Shown in pieces: positions 7,581-15,133 of a stretch of DNA of 34,939 bases. The stretch's first letter is position 1; every line of letters starts with the position of its first letter. The notes under the pieces are model-generated. The model searched no databases. It saw only the letters and a program-made list of their open reading frames with translations, and was not told where the DNA came from. A program made the translations under genes and the position numbers. The DNA is from Bacteroidaceae bacterium (lineage in GTDB: Bacteria; Bacteroidota; Bacteroidia; Bacteroidales; Bacteroidaceae): the NCBI GenBank assembly GCA_024401115.1, contig JAKSLP010000032.1:1-34939 (forward strand), given 5' to 3'.

Positions 7581-8867
7581 TTACGATTCTTTTTCATCTA
7601 TGAATGGCACAATAATCCGAGGTAGAGAACCATTATACAGCACTCTATCTTTAGGGCGCTCAGGATTGTAGCACATATAATATAAATCAATATGTTTCGG
7701 AATTTGTTTGCGAACCTGTAAAGCATATTTCCATCCTTCCTCCCAATACTCCTCATAGGATTGCGATTCATTATGACAATCGTAATAGGAGGCCCATTTA
7801 TGTAAACCAGGGACATTTAAACTGATGCCTGACTCATGCCCATTTCTTGCAAATATGGTATCGGAATCTCCACTGCCTACTCCCATAGTGTCCCAAAAGA
7901 TGCAACCACCATATTCTGGAAACATGACGTAAGAATCACAGACAAATAGATCAGAATCATCTGTTGGCTTTGGATAGTTATGATAATACTCATCAGTTAT
8001 GTACCATTCAATAATCCGTGATTTCAGTTTGTTGTATGGTATCCAATATTTTATCAAAGATTCCCCTTCTGGATATGAATCTTCTGATAATTTTATATCA
8101 TAAATGTTGAATCCCAGTTCTGTCATCAAAGAAAGGTAGAAGGACTTAACAAATTCCCGCTTATTCACGTATGCGGAATCTATGTTGTCCGAGCTATTTC
8201 CTTTTTGAATCCAAAGTCGTCCCATCTCTGGAAATAATCCAATTCGCTGAGGGAAGAACATTAGTTCCGTTCTATTCAAATGAATCTGGTATGCGTCTTC
8301 CTTGTCCTCAATGATTTGAATTAGCCAATGCTTAATTCTATTTAATTCGTTTGGATAAATAGTGAATAATGTGCTGATATTTTGATTCTTTACAGTGATA
8401 GAAAGAATGTCCTGATTCCGTGTTACAATAATTTTTAAATGATCCAGGATAGATGGCTTCTGAAAACTAACTGATGCTGTATCTGGTAAGGATTCAATAA
8501 CCTGATTTACATCGTTATCAACTTCTATAAGATTCAAGGTCTTGCTTTTGTCCTCATATGGAGGGTCATAGTATAGGGTATAGCAAGTTGGCAGATTCCG
8601 TCTGATTTCTTTGGCAAATAACAGACCTTCTCTGTGCCATGCTGGCCAATCAAAAGATGGTTTAGTCTTTGTTTCTGCAAAATCCGTAGCATCTGTATAT
8701 CTTTCTAACCACTCTCGAATGCCGGGCACGGCAAATCGAAAACATGGTCCAAGTTCATACTCGTTGTTTTCGATTTCGTCATCGAATGCCTCATGACATA
8801 TTCCTTCACTGTCTAAAAATAGGCAATCAAAATCAGGTATGATTCTAATATAAGGTTTCTTTAGCAT
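7581..8867 (-). CDS. Unrecognised 428-aa accessory protein with a duplicated module
   Basis: Family not recognised. No signal peptide or membrane segment is visible; it is acidic and rich in aromatic residues, as immunity-type and accessory cytoplasmic proteins often are. An internal duplication is visible: near residues 48-105 VPGIREWLERY ... WHREGLLFAKEIRRNLP ... LYYDPPYEDKSKTL, and again near 355-420 VPGLHKWASYY ... WEEGWKYALQVRKQIP ... LYYMCYNPERPKDRVL. A non-repeated middle (about 110-300) separates them. ATG 8867 is preferred because GGAGG lies seven bases upstream, a strong ribosome site rare in this order. It is the last unit of the cassette-like array, driven by the promoter at 9034-9041 through a leader of about 165 nt. 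Confidence 0.8.
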   Translation of the reverse strand: MLKKPYIRIIPDFDCLFLDSEGICHEAFDDEIENNEYELGPCFRFAVPGIREWLERYTDATDFAETKTKPSFDWPAWHREGLLFAKEIRRNLPTCYTLYYDPPYEDKSKTLNLIEVDNDVNQVIESLPDTASVSFQKPSILDHLKIIVTRNQDILSITVKNQNISTLFTIYPNELNRIKHWLIQIIEDKEDAYQIHLNRTELMFFPQRIGLFPEMGRLWIQKGNSSDNIDSAYVNKREFVKSFYLSLMTELGFNIYDIKLSEDSYPEGESLIKYWIPYNKLKSRIIEWYITDEYYHNYPKPTDDSDLFVCDSYVMFPEYGGCIFWDTMGVGSGDSDTIFARNGHESGISLNVPGLHKWASYYDCHNESQSYEEYWEEGWKYALQVRKQIPKHIDLYYMCYNPERPKDRVLYNGSLPRIIVPFIDEKES

Positions 8868-9033
8868 TCGTTCCTCCAATACACATCAAAACAAAAAGAA
8901 GGAAGACACTGACCAACGAATTTAAAGTCCGCACGCCAGATTCCAATGTCAGAAACAACTGTTGAAACTCTTCTGGATGTAGTTAGCCTCGTCCGCCTCA
9001 TGCACACCCATCGATATCTTCTCTTCTCACTCA

Positions 9034-9088
9034 CAAAGGTAAGAAGATTTTGTAATAATGGAAAGAATAATCCAAAAACAAGGCTTGT
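9034..9088 (-). promoter_or_regulatory. Array promoter 1: ACAAGCCTTGT dyad plus -7 box
   Basis: Read on the minus strand: ACAAGCCTTGT (9078-9088), 36 nt, then the -7 box TACCTTTG (9034-9041). No TTG is found at the -33 position, suggesting that the dyad or a protein bound there compensates. It drives the 428-aa gene. Confidence 0.65.
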
Positions 9089-9111
9089 ATTGGGGATGAA
9101 TTAACCAAAAA

Positions 9112-9158
9112 GAGTTACCAAAGTGTATCCCAGTAATAGGACATGCATTTGGCAACTC
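9112..9158 (-). terminator. Leader hairpin 1 (attenuator/terminator-like), orphan
   Basis: On the minus strand GAGTTGCCAAA pairs with TTTGGTAACTC (one wobble) and is followed by TTTTT. Same type as the hairpins at 10269-10315 and 10967-11012, but here no gene follows: the next promoter region starts about 25 bp downstream. Confidence 0.6.
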
Positions 9159-9160
9159 AT

Positions 9161-9339
9161 AAAATGATACGTCGTCGAGACAAGGGTGTCTTGAGTAAGA
9201 CCGGGCAAGTCTCTCCTTACCATTTTTGTCAAAGAATAGAATCGTGCTTTCATCCAACCCAATGTTGGAACCAGCCATGCATTTTATAATACCCGATGTC
9301 AATGAAAGCAATCCCATCTTTGTTTACGAGACAAAGATA
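9161..9339 (-). repeat. Leader type B, orphan copy
   Basis: Related along its length to the leader at 11015-11204: shared blocks include GTCRTCGAGACAA, CAAGTCTCT, CCAGCCATGCATTT and GWACAAAGATACAA (plus-strand wording). Both can form a second hairpin (here AAAATGATA 9161-9169 with TACCATTTT 9218-9226, plus GAGAC/GTCTC inside). It begins with a -7 box TATCTTTG at 9332-9339, but the ACAAGCCTTGT dyad is absent at the expected place. Confidence 0.6.
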
Positions 9340-9429
9340 CAATGGACAAATAACCTTTTTAAAAAGTCAATAATAAGTGCAGTCTACGGATCAATCCTGC
9401 AGAGTCTGCCATACTGTCCTTATTTTTTC

Positions 9430-9517
9430 CACTGAACAATTGTTCCTCCAGTACTTCAACCGAGCCAGCCGTACATGATGAACCTGACATCAAGGAACCA
9501 TCTTGCCTCATTTCATG
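9430..9517 (-). repeat. Leader type A, gene-less copy
   Basis: Closely related to 10326-10406: TTGTTCCTCC, TCAACCGAGCC, GCCGT.CATGATG and ATCTTG.CTCATT blocks are shared (plus-strand wording). It lies downstream of array promoter 2, but neither the hairpin nor a gene follows; it runs into the orphan type B leader. Confidence 0.6.
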
Positions 9518-9572
9518 CAAAGGTATGCTATTTGCGAAGTCTGAACAAGAGAAAGGCTAATACAAGGCTTGT
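9518..9572 (-). promoter_or_regulatory. Array promoter 2: ACAAGCCTTGT dyad, -33 TTG and -7 box
   Basis: Minus strand: ACAAGCCTTGT (9562-9572), -33 TTG (9546-9548), 20-bp spacer, -7 TACCTTTG (9518-9525). The dyad to -7 spacing is 36 nt, as in the other four. No gene lies directly behind it. Confidence 0.7.
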
Positions 9573-9656
9573 CTTGAAACTTATAGAGTTCTCAGCAGCT
9601 TTCTATGAACTCTTTTCACCCATCGTATTTCAATGAATTATGAACCTGAAACCTTG

Positions 9657-10238
9657 TTAATCAAAAACTTCTATCTCATTAACTCTATCCTTAACTTCAG
9701 ACCTAAGCGTATTAACTAAAGACTCAACCATACTTACTGCTTTCAGAACGACCGATTTATCTATTTGTTGAGTCTGTTCATTGAAAATTTGTGTTCTTTT
9801 CTCCCATTCAGGATCATAGAAATAGATATTTTGAATACCATAAGAACCAATATACATACTTGATACCATTACCTTGTCATCATCTATTTCCCAAACTCGA
9901 TATATTTTCCCATAATTATAAAAATAATCTCCAACTTTTATAGCATCGGTTCTACCTAAAGTGTTTGATGAGAGAAAATTCAGGATATTTTGCGTAGTAG
10001 TCTTGATGTTATTTTCCAATAAAATAAACTGTTCCTTCGATATTTGAGTGCCCGCATCTTCTTCATCTATCTCTCCCACAAAGCCCGCAGCTTCATAGTT
10101 TATTCCATCATATTCAATGAAATAAGAATGCATCGAAGAACCTTCTTCCTGCACTTCCAAATAATGATTTACTTCAGCACACTCTTCACTATGATGGATA
10201 TAATATTCAATATAGTAGGTATCACTCTTTAATAGCAT
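9657..10238 (-). CDS. Unrecognised 193-aa accessory protein
   Basis: Family not recognised. A soluble, acidic protein with no signal peptide; the N-terminal part is rich in Tyr, Glu and His (YYIEYYIHHSEE). The middle VGDYFYNYGKIYRVWEIDDDKVMVSSMYIG looks like a short beta-barrel or SH3-like strand set. The C-terminus is helical. It sits in the cassette array with its own promoter (10407-10414), a leader of about 170 nt and a terminator-like hairpin ending 30 bp before its ATG. Size, acidity and solitary promoter fit orphan immunity or accessory defence genes, but that is inference only. Confidence 0.7.
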   Translation of the reverse strand: MLLKSDTYYIEYYIHHSEECAEVNHYLEVQEEGSSMHSYFIEYDGINYEAAGFVGEIDEEDAGTQISKEQFILLENNIKTTTQNILNFLSSNTLGRTDAIKVGDYFYNYGKIYRVWEIDDDKVMVSSMYIGSYGIQNIYFYDPEWEKRTQIFNEQTQQIDKSVVLKAVSMVESLVNTLRSEVKDRVNEIEVFD

Positions 10239-10268
10239 TTTAGATTCAATTTGGTAGGTTTTATAAAA

Positions 10269-10315
10269 GAGTTGCCAAGTGGTAACCCAACCATATGGAG
10301 AGCACTTGGCAACTC
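10269..10315 (-). terminator. Leader hairpin 2 (attenuator/terminator-like)
   Basis: Perfect 13-bp stem on the minus strand, GAGTTGCCAAGTG with CACTTGGCAACTC, followed by TTTT, located 30 bp upstream of the 193-aa gene. The loop contains CCATATGG. It would stop transcription before the gene unless disrupted. Confidence 0.7.
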
Positions 10316-10325
10316 ATAAAATGAT

Positions 10326-10406
10326 AGAATTGTTCCTCCGGAACATCAACCGAGCCTGCCGTGCATGATGCCCCGACATCTAGAAACTATCTTGTCTCAT
10401 TGCATG
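10326..10406 (-). repeat. Leader type A upstream of the 193-aa gene
   Basis: Duplicate of 9430-9517. On the minus strand it contains GTTCCGGAGGAAC, which holds a GGAGGA ribosome-site-like string but is not followed by a gene start; a 21-codon reading frame beginning MSGHHARQAR ends at the hairpin. The reading frame is not kept in the other copy, so a leader peptide is doubtful. Confidence 0.55.
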
Positions 10407-10461
10407 CAAAAGTATATTAATTGTGGAGTCCAAACAAGAATAGATTTATTACAAGGCTTGT
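10407..10461 (-). promoter_or_regulatory. Array promoter 3: ACAAGCCTTGT dyad, -33 TTG and -7 box
   Basis: Minus strand: ACAAGCCTTGT (10451-10461), -33 TTG (10435-10437), 20-bp spacer, -7 TACTTTTG (10407-10414); 36 nt between dyad and -7 box. Drives the 193-aa gene through leader type A. Confidence 0.72.
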
Positions 10462-10557
10462 TTTGGACGTGAACTTTTAGATATTGCTTCACTGTTGTTC
10501 AGAGTTTTATCCAAACAGCAGTTAATTGTAAAAAAAAATAAATACCCATCTGCGTAA

Positions 10558-10926
10558 TCACAATTCTTGCGGATTTACGGATTCAAATAATGCCGTAAAC
10601 ACGTCATCTAAAGGAAAATAGATATCAATTTCATTGATGTGGGGAATGATGTCGGGTCCCCAAATGTTTGGAGCATTTCTATTCAATGCTTCCTTAACTT
10701 TCGCATGAATGTCTGGAACATATCGGTGAAGTATCACTTCCTCGTCATCGTAACGGCGAATTTCTTCTTTTGGAACTTCAGTGTACCATTTGTAATATGC
10801 GCCTGCTAATCGGTTTACCTCATCATCTGATAATTCGACAGGAAAATCAACCCAATCGTCATACATGCCATCAAAATCACAAGGAAGAAAGAAAGTATCT
10901 GCTCGAAAGTTATATGTCTTATTCAT
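10558..10926 (-). CDS. Unrecognised 122-aa accessory protein
   Basis: Family not recognised. ATG 10926 is chosen; a TTG nine codons upstream would lengthen it. The protein is small, strongly acidic and rich in aromatic residues (FDGMYDDWVDFPVELSDDEV; YFPLDDVFTALFESV), without signal peptide or membrane segment. It has its own promoter at 11197-11204, a type B leader and a terminator-like hairpin 40 bp upstream of the start. The composition resembles immunity proteins of interbacterial toxins, but no named family can be supported. Confidence 0.7.
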   Translation of the reverse strand: MNKTYNFRADTFFLPCDFDGMYDDWVDFPVELSDDEVNRLAGAYYKWYTEVPKEEIRRYDDEEVILHRYVPDIHAKVKEALNRNAPNIWGPDIIPHINEIDIYFPLDDVFTALFESVNPQEL

Positions 10927-10966
10927 AATAAGATCGTTCGGTAAATATCTCAAATCTTTTTGAAAA

Positions 10967-11012
10967 GAGTTGCCAAGTAACCACCTGTTATAGGGTAAAC
11001 AATTGGCAACTC
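10967..11012 (-). terminator. Leader hairpin 3 (attenuator/terminator-like)
   Basis: Perfect 10-bp stem GAGTTGCCAA with TTGGCAACTC on the minus strand, followed by TTTT, 40 bp upstream of the 122-aa gene. Confidence 0.68.
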
Positions 11013-11014
11013 CA

Positions 11015-11196
11015 AAAATGATAAGTCATCGAGACAATGTGTGCCTTGGATAAAGCCGAACAAGTCTCTTTTTATCATTTTGCAAATAAAGGAATTCTTT
11101 CCTATTTTAGAATAATCTGCCCTTGGAACTTCATCCTAGCCAGCCATGCATTTATAGCACCCGGCCCAGGGGCAAATCTCCTTTTTGTTTGCAGTA
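11015..11196 (-). repeat. Leader type B upstream of the 122-aa gene
   Basis: Related to 9161-9339. A second hairpin is possible: AAAATGATAA (11015-11024) with TTATCATTTT (11072-11081), enclosing GAGAC (11031-11035) and GTCTC (11064-11068). The pairing is largely retained in the orphan copy (one mismatch), which argues for function as folded RNA or DNA. Confidence 0.6.
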
Positions 11197-11251
11197 CAAA
11201 GATACAAAAGATAAAATGACTCTTTTAGAAAAAGACCAATACAAGGCTTGT
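11197..11251 (-). promoter_or_regulatory. Array promoter 4: ACAAGCCTTGT dyad plus -7 box
   Basis: Minus strand: ACAAGCCTTGT (11241-11251), 36 nt, -7 TATCTTTG (11197-11204). No TTG at the -33 position. Drives the 122-aa gene. Confidence 0.65.
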
Positions 11252-11405
11252 AATAGAGCTGTTTTTCTCAAAATTCACTTTTGGGGGTAATTTTGCATCC
11301 GAAATCATAGGAGAGGCATGGCTAAGCTCTTTGCCACCTGTGTCTTGATGACGATGATTTCGTTTAAAGCTGTTGCCTTGCTGTGACAGCTTTATTCTTT
11401 TTCGC

Positions 11406-12428
11406 TTATTCTTCCCAAGTAATCAGTTGGCGGTCGAGGGTAATCTTGTAGGATTGCCCTTTCTCACCATTGATGTAGTAATGCTGTGCCAAGTGATCGT
11501 CGAATTTCCGAACGAATGCCGAACGGATGCGACTGATAACCTCGTTCAGGCGATTGCTGAGGGGGTTGATCAGACGGGTGACCGATGTGCGCAGGAATTC
11601 TTCCTTGTGATTAGGTTTAAATTGTCTGTAAATACGATAAATTGCCTCATAATGATCAGGCAAATCCTTAAGAACCACTCCCTCAGGGTGTAGTAGGAAG
11701 AAGAAATATAAAGTTTTGGTCAGAGCGTCCATGTCAATTTCCATATTATTGTAATCCGGTAAGAATATCCGATAATCAGCAGTGATGACCATAGGAGAGA
11801 CCTTTTCTTCTTGATCTATCAGCCGATGAATTACTCCTAATGGCACCCCATTCAATCTGAGCTTCTTGACCGTTTCCTGTAATTCCTGAAGCAGTTTTAT
11901 GCTTTCATCGTCCTCTTTTACAGATAAAGATTCGCTAACTTCGTTTTTTGTAGCATACGAACCTCTACCGACTTTATGAAAGTCCGGTTCTGATGATACA
12001 ATCATGAATTCCGGCTGCGGTTCCTGAAACAAGAAACTGTTTAGATTTGCTGAAACAGATCTGCCTGAATAGATAGCACAACCTTCGTCCATCCTGTTAT
12101 ATTCAATCAGTGAACACGGAATCTTCCAACGATTCTCGGGACGAGCCATGAAATCCAATATGTAGGAACTGCCCACCTCGTTATTCGAAAAACCAAGGTC
12201 ATTCAAATAAGGAGCATAATAGCGGATTCTTTCTATAATCTGACTATCCGTAGTTAAAAATGGAATGTAGATGAAATCTTTCCCTTGCTGTTCAAAACGT
12301 GTACGCAAATAAGAATAGTTCGTTGCTATGAAGTGATTTATTTCTTCATTGTACACCTTTTCTATATAAATTACTTGATTCTTTTCAGGCTCGAATGGTA
12401 AATTGTTGAAACGGATAGTAAATGCCAT
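11406..12428 (-). CDS. Unrecognised 340-aa protein, first gene of the array
   Basis: Family not recognised. ATG 12428 is used because the promoter -7 box is at 12443-12450; the longer reading frame from 12485 would begin upstream of it. The protein begins MAFTIRFNNLPFEPEKNQVIYIEKVYNEEINHFI. A charged linker around 155-205 separates an N-terminal half from a C-terminal part with FFFLLHPEGVVLKDLPDHYEAIYRIYRQF, which could be a winged-helix-like segment, and a conserved-looking end. It has no signal peptide or membrane span. It could be a regulator of the array, since it lies at its head and shares the same promoter element, but this is speculation. Confidence 0.75.
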   Translation of the reverse strand: MAFTIRFNNLPFEPEKNQVIYIEKVYNEEINHFIATNYSYLRTRFEQQGKDFIYIPFLTTDSQIIERIRYYAPYLNDLGFSNNEVGSSYILDFMARPENRWKIPCSLIEYNRMDEGCAIYSGRSVSANLNSFLFQEPQPEFMIVSSEPDFHKVGRGSYATKNEVSESLSVKEDDESIKLLQELQETVKKLRLNGVPLGVIHRLIDQEEKVSPMVITADYRIFLPDYNNMEIDMDALTKTLYFFFLLHPEGVVLKDLPDHYEAIYRIYRQFKPNHKEEFLRTSVTRLINPLSNRLNEVISRIRSAFVRKFDDHLAQHYYINGEKGQSYKITLDRQLITWEE

Positions 12429-12442
12429 AATCGATTTTTTTG

Positions 12443-12497
12443 CAAAGATATAGATTTCTGTGAAAATGTCGCGAATTTGAAACAAAACAAGGCTTGC
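12443..12497 (-). promoter_or_regulatory. Array promoter 5: dyad variant plus -7 box
   Basis: Minus strand: GCAAGCCTTGT (12487-12497, one change from the others), 36 nt, -7 TATCTTTG (12443-12450). The start codon is only 14 nt beyond the -7 box, so the leader is very short, unlike the long leaders of the other units. Confidence 0.65.
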
Positions 12498-12513
12498 ATT
12501 ATTTCTTTGAAAA

Positions 12514-12543
12514 AATAAATCCCTGATTTCTCAGGGATTTATT
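12514..12543 (-). terminator. Intrinsic terminator of the DUF4831-like gene
   Basis: Perfect 13-bp stem AATAAATCCCTGA with TCAGGGATTTATT, loop of four, followed on the minus strand by a T run. It separates the core operon from the array. Confidence 0.85.
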
Positions 12544-12555
12544 GGGATGTATTAT

Positions 12556-13611
12556 TTATTCGGCTTCAATGCTCTTTATACCGCCTGTCACATCAAAGAA
12601 TGTGATTTTTGTAGTAAGTTTTTTATTGAATAAACTGCTGTCCAGTGTTTCCACATTTCCAAACTGTGCAACTGCAATCTCAGCGTCCAGCATTTTATTC
12701 TTTGCATCATAAATCGCAACTTTAGCCTTGCTTGGCAAGGTGTATTGAACGCCCGTCAGTTTCTTTGGCTTCTTATCGACAATGACAGGCTCAGAAGGAA
12801 CTGTATGCTGATCGGTAACATCAAAGTAAATAGGTGTACCACTCAGGTCGTCTTTATCAACCAAACCTAACCGTTGTGAGAATCGGAAAAGAATCTGTTT
12901 TTTTATGTCTGCCGACGGATCTATATAAAAGGTGTAAGCCTTTGTCTCTTTTAATGTATAACCGGTAAACATTTGCATCAATGCAGCTTCTTGCTCATTC
13001 AAGTTGTTTACCATGATTTCCATTTGTTTGCCATCTGTAGGCATAAAATCCGCTTGGCCCCTGTTCAGGCTGTTCTTGCTTTCACGGATGTTGTAGATTT
13101 CTTGTGCGCATAGTTCTGCTGTTTTAGCTGTAGACCCTGCCATGAGAATTTCCTCGGTCATAAAATCGCGGGAGTTGTACATCTTGCCGCTTTTACTTTC
13201 CTCGAATCCTTTGAATGTCTCATATTCCGATGCGGGGGCATTAATTGCAAGTAATAATCCGCTTTCGGACAGTTTGACCATCGGGGCAATGGTCTTATCC
13301 TTAAGCTTTACTGTAAACACCTTGGTCGTATCTGGCTTACCCAGGACGTCGAGATGCAGATCTTTTATGGTGTAGGTGTCCAATTGATCGGTCTGAACAT
13401 TTGGAAGGCGCAAATAACGCTCTGCATATTTGGCATATTCGCCAGGAGTATAGTGCTCTCCTTCAACCAAAACATCCACTTTGATCAGCGTGCGGGGCAG
13501 CATATAGGTCACACCTTCGGCATTCACTCCCGGTGTGTAGGGTGAAACCTCTGTCTGGGCCATTGCTGTGAGCGATGTGGCCAAAAGGGCACAAAACATT
13601 AACTTTCTCAT
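12556..13611 (-). CDS. DUF4831-family secreted/periplasmic protein
   Basis: 351 aa from ATG 13611. The N-terminus MRKLMFCALLATSLTAMAQ is a signal peptide ending in a typical Ala-x-Ala-Gln cleavage area. The body (GVTYMLPRTLIKVDVLVEGEHYTPGEYAKYAERYL...) matches what is known of DUF4831, a Bacteroidetes envelope family of unknown function; the assignment is by recognition only. It starts five bases after the nnr stop codon, so both are on one transcript. A strong terminator follows at 12514-12543. Confidence 0.82.
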   Translation of the reverse strand: MRKLMFCALLATSLTAMAQTEVSPYTPGVNAEGVTYMLPRTLIKVDVLVEGEHYTPGEYAKYAERYLRLPNVQTDQLDTYTIKDLHLDVLGKPDTTKVFTVKLKDKTIAPMVKLSESGLLLAINAPASEYETFKGFEESKSGKMYNSRDFMTEEILMAGSTAKTAELCAQEIYNIRESKNSLNRGQADFMPTDGKQMEIMVNNLNEQEAALMQMFTGYTLKETKAYTFYIDPSADIKKQILFRFSQRLGLVDKDDLSGTPIYFDVTDQHTVPSEPVIVDKKPKKLTGVQYTLPSKAKVAIYDAKNKMLDAEIAVAQFGNVETLDSSLFNKKLTTKITFFDVTGGIKSIEAE

Positions 13612-13616
13612 AATTG

Positions 13617-15128
13617 TCAAGATTTTAATTTCTTAAATGCTTTTGGCAAGTAGCGAATTAAGTCACTTGCGCATAAGCTCTCTTCGCCTAGTTTCTCGGC
13701 CGCTAAATCACCTGCTAATCCATGCAAGTATACACCCAGCCGGCAAGCATCAGCCTGAGGGTATCCTTGGCTCAGCAGGCCTAAGATGATGCCTGTTAGT
13801 ACATCTCCACTTCCGGCTGTAGCCATGCCGGGATTTCCGGTTGGGTTGAAATATATGTCACCGTTAGGATGGATGATGGCCGTCCATGCACCTTTTAGTA
13901 TGATGTAGATATGTTGGCGGGTTGCCAAGTCTCTCGCTTTGTTCAGTCGTTCGTAGCTCTCCAGGCAGTTGCCGTTGATTCGGTCCATTTCCTTGATGTG
14001 CGGAGTGAGGATGCTGTTTTGTGGCAACTGCTGAAGCCACCCTTTATGATCTCCCAAAATGTTGAGCGCATCGGCATCCAAAACCAGGGGAACTTGCGTC
14101 CTGCGTATTTGTTCAACTAATGCCAATGCTGTTTCTTTGCTTGTCCCTATCCCCGGACCAATGGCTACAGCTTGATAGATGTCAGGATTGCAAGGTGATG
14201 TGAACCTGTAATCATCATTGTCATGCCTCAGTATGGCTTCCGGCACACTGATTTGCAAAATGTCATTGTTCTTTATCGGGGTGTGAACCGTAACCTTTCC
14301 CAATCCGGAACGTAATGCCGCTTTGGCAGCAAGAACGGATGCGCCTGCCATGCCATAGCTGCCGGCAATGAGCAATCCGTGCCCCATTGTCCCCTTGTGA
14401 GCAAAGAGATTCCGCTTGCGCAAGATCTTTTTCAGCTCATTTTCTTCTGTAATATAGTAGATGGCATTAGCATCCTCAATTCCCTGTGGGTGAAGACCAA
14501 TATTTAGGATAATGTATTCTCCGATAAATTCTTGATATTCAGGGAAGAAAAAGGAGACTTTTGGCTGTTGTAACGTTAAAGTGAGTGTTGCGCGAACAAT
14601 ATGGTTTCGAATATTGTATTCATTATCTTCGCACATTAATCCTGATGGTATATCAATACTTACTACATCCGAAGGGGTGGAGTTGATGTATTTTACCAAT
14701 GATGCAAAGCCACCATTGAGCGGCTTGTTTAATCCGGAGCCGAAAAGACCGTCAATTACTAATTCGTTTTCAGTTAGCTCGGGTGGTGTAAACTGATTGG
14801 TGATTTCATGAAGCAGAAGCCCATGTATGTCCATGGCACGATCCCGGTTCAATGCGCAATCTGGGGAAAGTTTGTTTCCTGTATTAAACAGAAAAGCTTC
14901 TACCAGGTAGCCCATTTCTGCCAGCATGCGGGCTACAGCCAGTGCGTCTCCTCCGTTATTTCCCGGACCTGCAAATACCTTGACCGAGGTGTGAACGTCC
15001 CACCTTGATACAATCACCCTTGTGATTTGCTGTGCAGCTCTTTCCATTAAATCAATGGAAGAAATGGGTTCATGTTCAATGGTGTATCTGTCGAGTTCCT
15101 TAATTTGTATGTTGGTCAAGACTTTCAT
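13617..15128 (-). CDS. nnr: Bifunctional NAD(P)H-hydrate epimerase / ADP-dependent dehydratase
   Basis: 503 aa, the usual length of the fused enzyme. The N-terminal YjeF half has the epimerase motif AGPGNNGGDALAVAR (about 54-68) and converts R- to S-NAD(P)HX. The C-terminal ribokinase-like half has IGPGIGT and NPTGNPGMATAGSGDVLTG and uses ADP or ATP to dehydrate S-NAD(P)HX back to NAD(P)H. It is a cytoplasmic metabolite-repair enzyme. The gene is divergent from hpt and followed five bases later by the DUF4831-like gene. Its -7 box is only five bases from the ATG, so the mRNA is probably leaderless. Confidence 0.95.
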   Translation of the reverse strand: MKVLTNIQIKELDRYTIEHEPISSIDLMERAAQQITRVIVSRWDVHTSVKVFAGPGNNGGDALAVARMLAEMGYLVEAFLFNTGNKLSPDCALNRDRAMDIHGLLLHEITNQFTPPELTENELVIDGLFGSGLNKPLNGGFASLVKYINSTPSDVVSIDIPSGLMCEDNEYNIRNHIVRATLTLTLQQPKVSFFFPEYQEFIGEYIILNIGLHPQGIEDANAIYYITEENELKKILRKRNLFAHKGTMGHGLLIAGSYGMAGASVLAAKAALRSGLGKVTVHTPIKNNDILQISVPEAILRHDNDDYRFTSPCNPDIYQAVAIGPGIGTSKETALALVEQIRRTQVPLVLDADALNILGDHKGWLQQLPQNSILTPHIKEMDRINGNCLESYERLNKARDLATRQHIYIILKGAWTAIIHPNGDIYFNPTGNPGMATAGSGDVLTGIILGLLSQGYPQADACRLGVYLHGLAGDLAAEKLGEESLCASDLIRYLPKAFKKLKS

Positions 15129-15133
15129 AGGTA

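Noticed and set aside
9027..9317. 96-aa minus-strand frame in the array
   Set aside because: It runs across the leader hairpin and a promoter, and the related leader at 11015-11196 does not keep the frame; treated as non-coding leader.
9112..11012. CRISPR-like array from the repeated GAGTTGCCAA hairpins
   Set aside because: Only three copies about 0.7-1.2 kb apart with genes and promoters in between; no regular spacers.
12429..12485. 19-residue N-terminal extension of the 340-aa gene
   Set aside because: It would begin upstream of the -7 box at 12443-12450 and uses TTG; ATG 12428 fits better.
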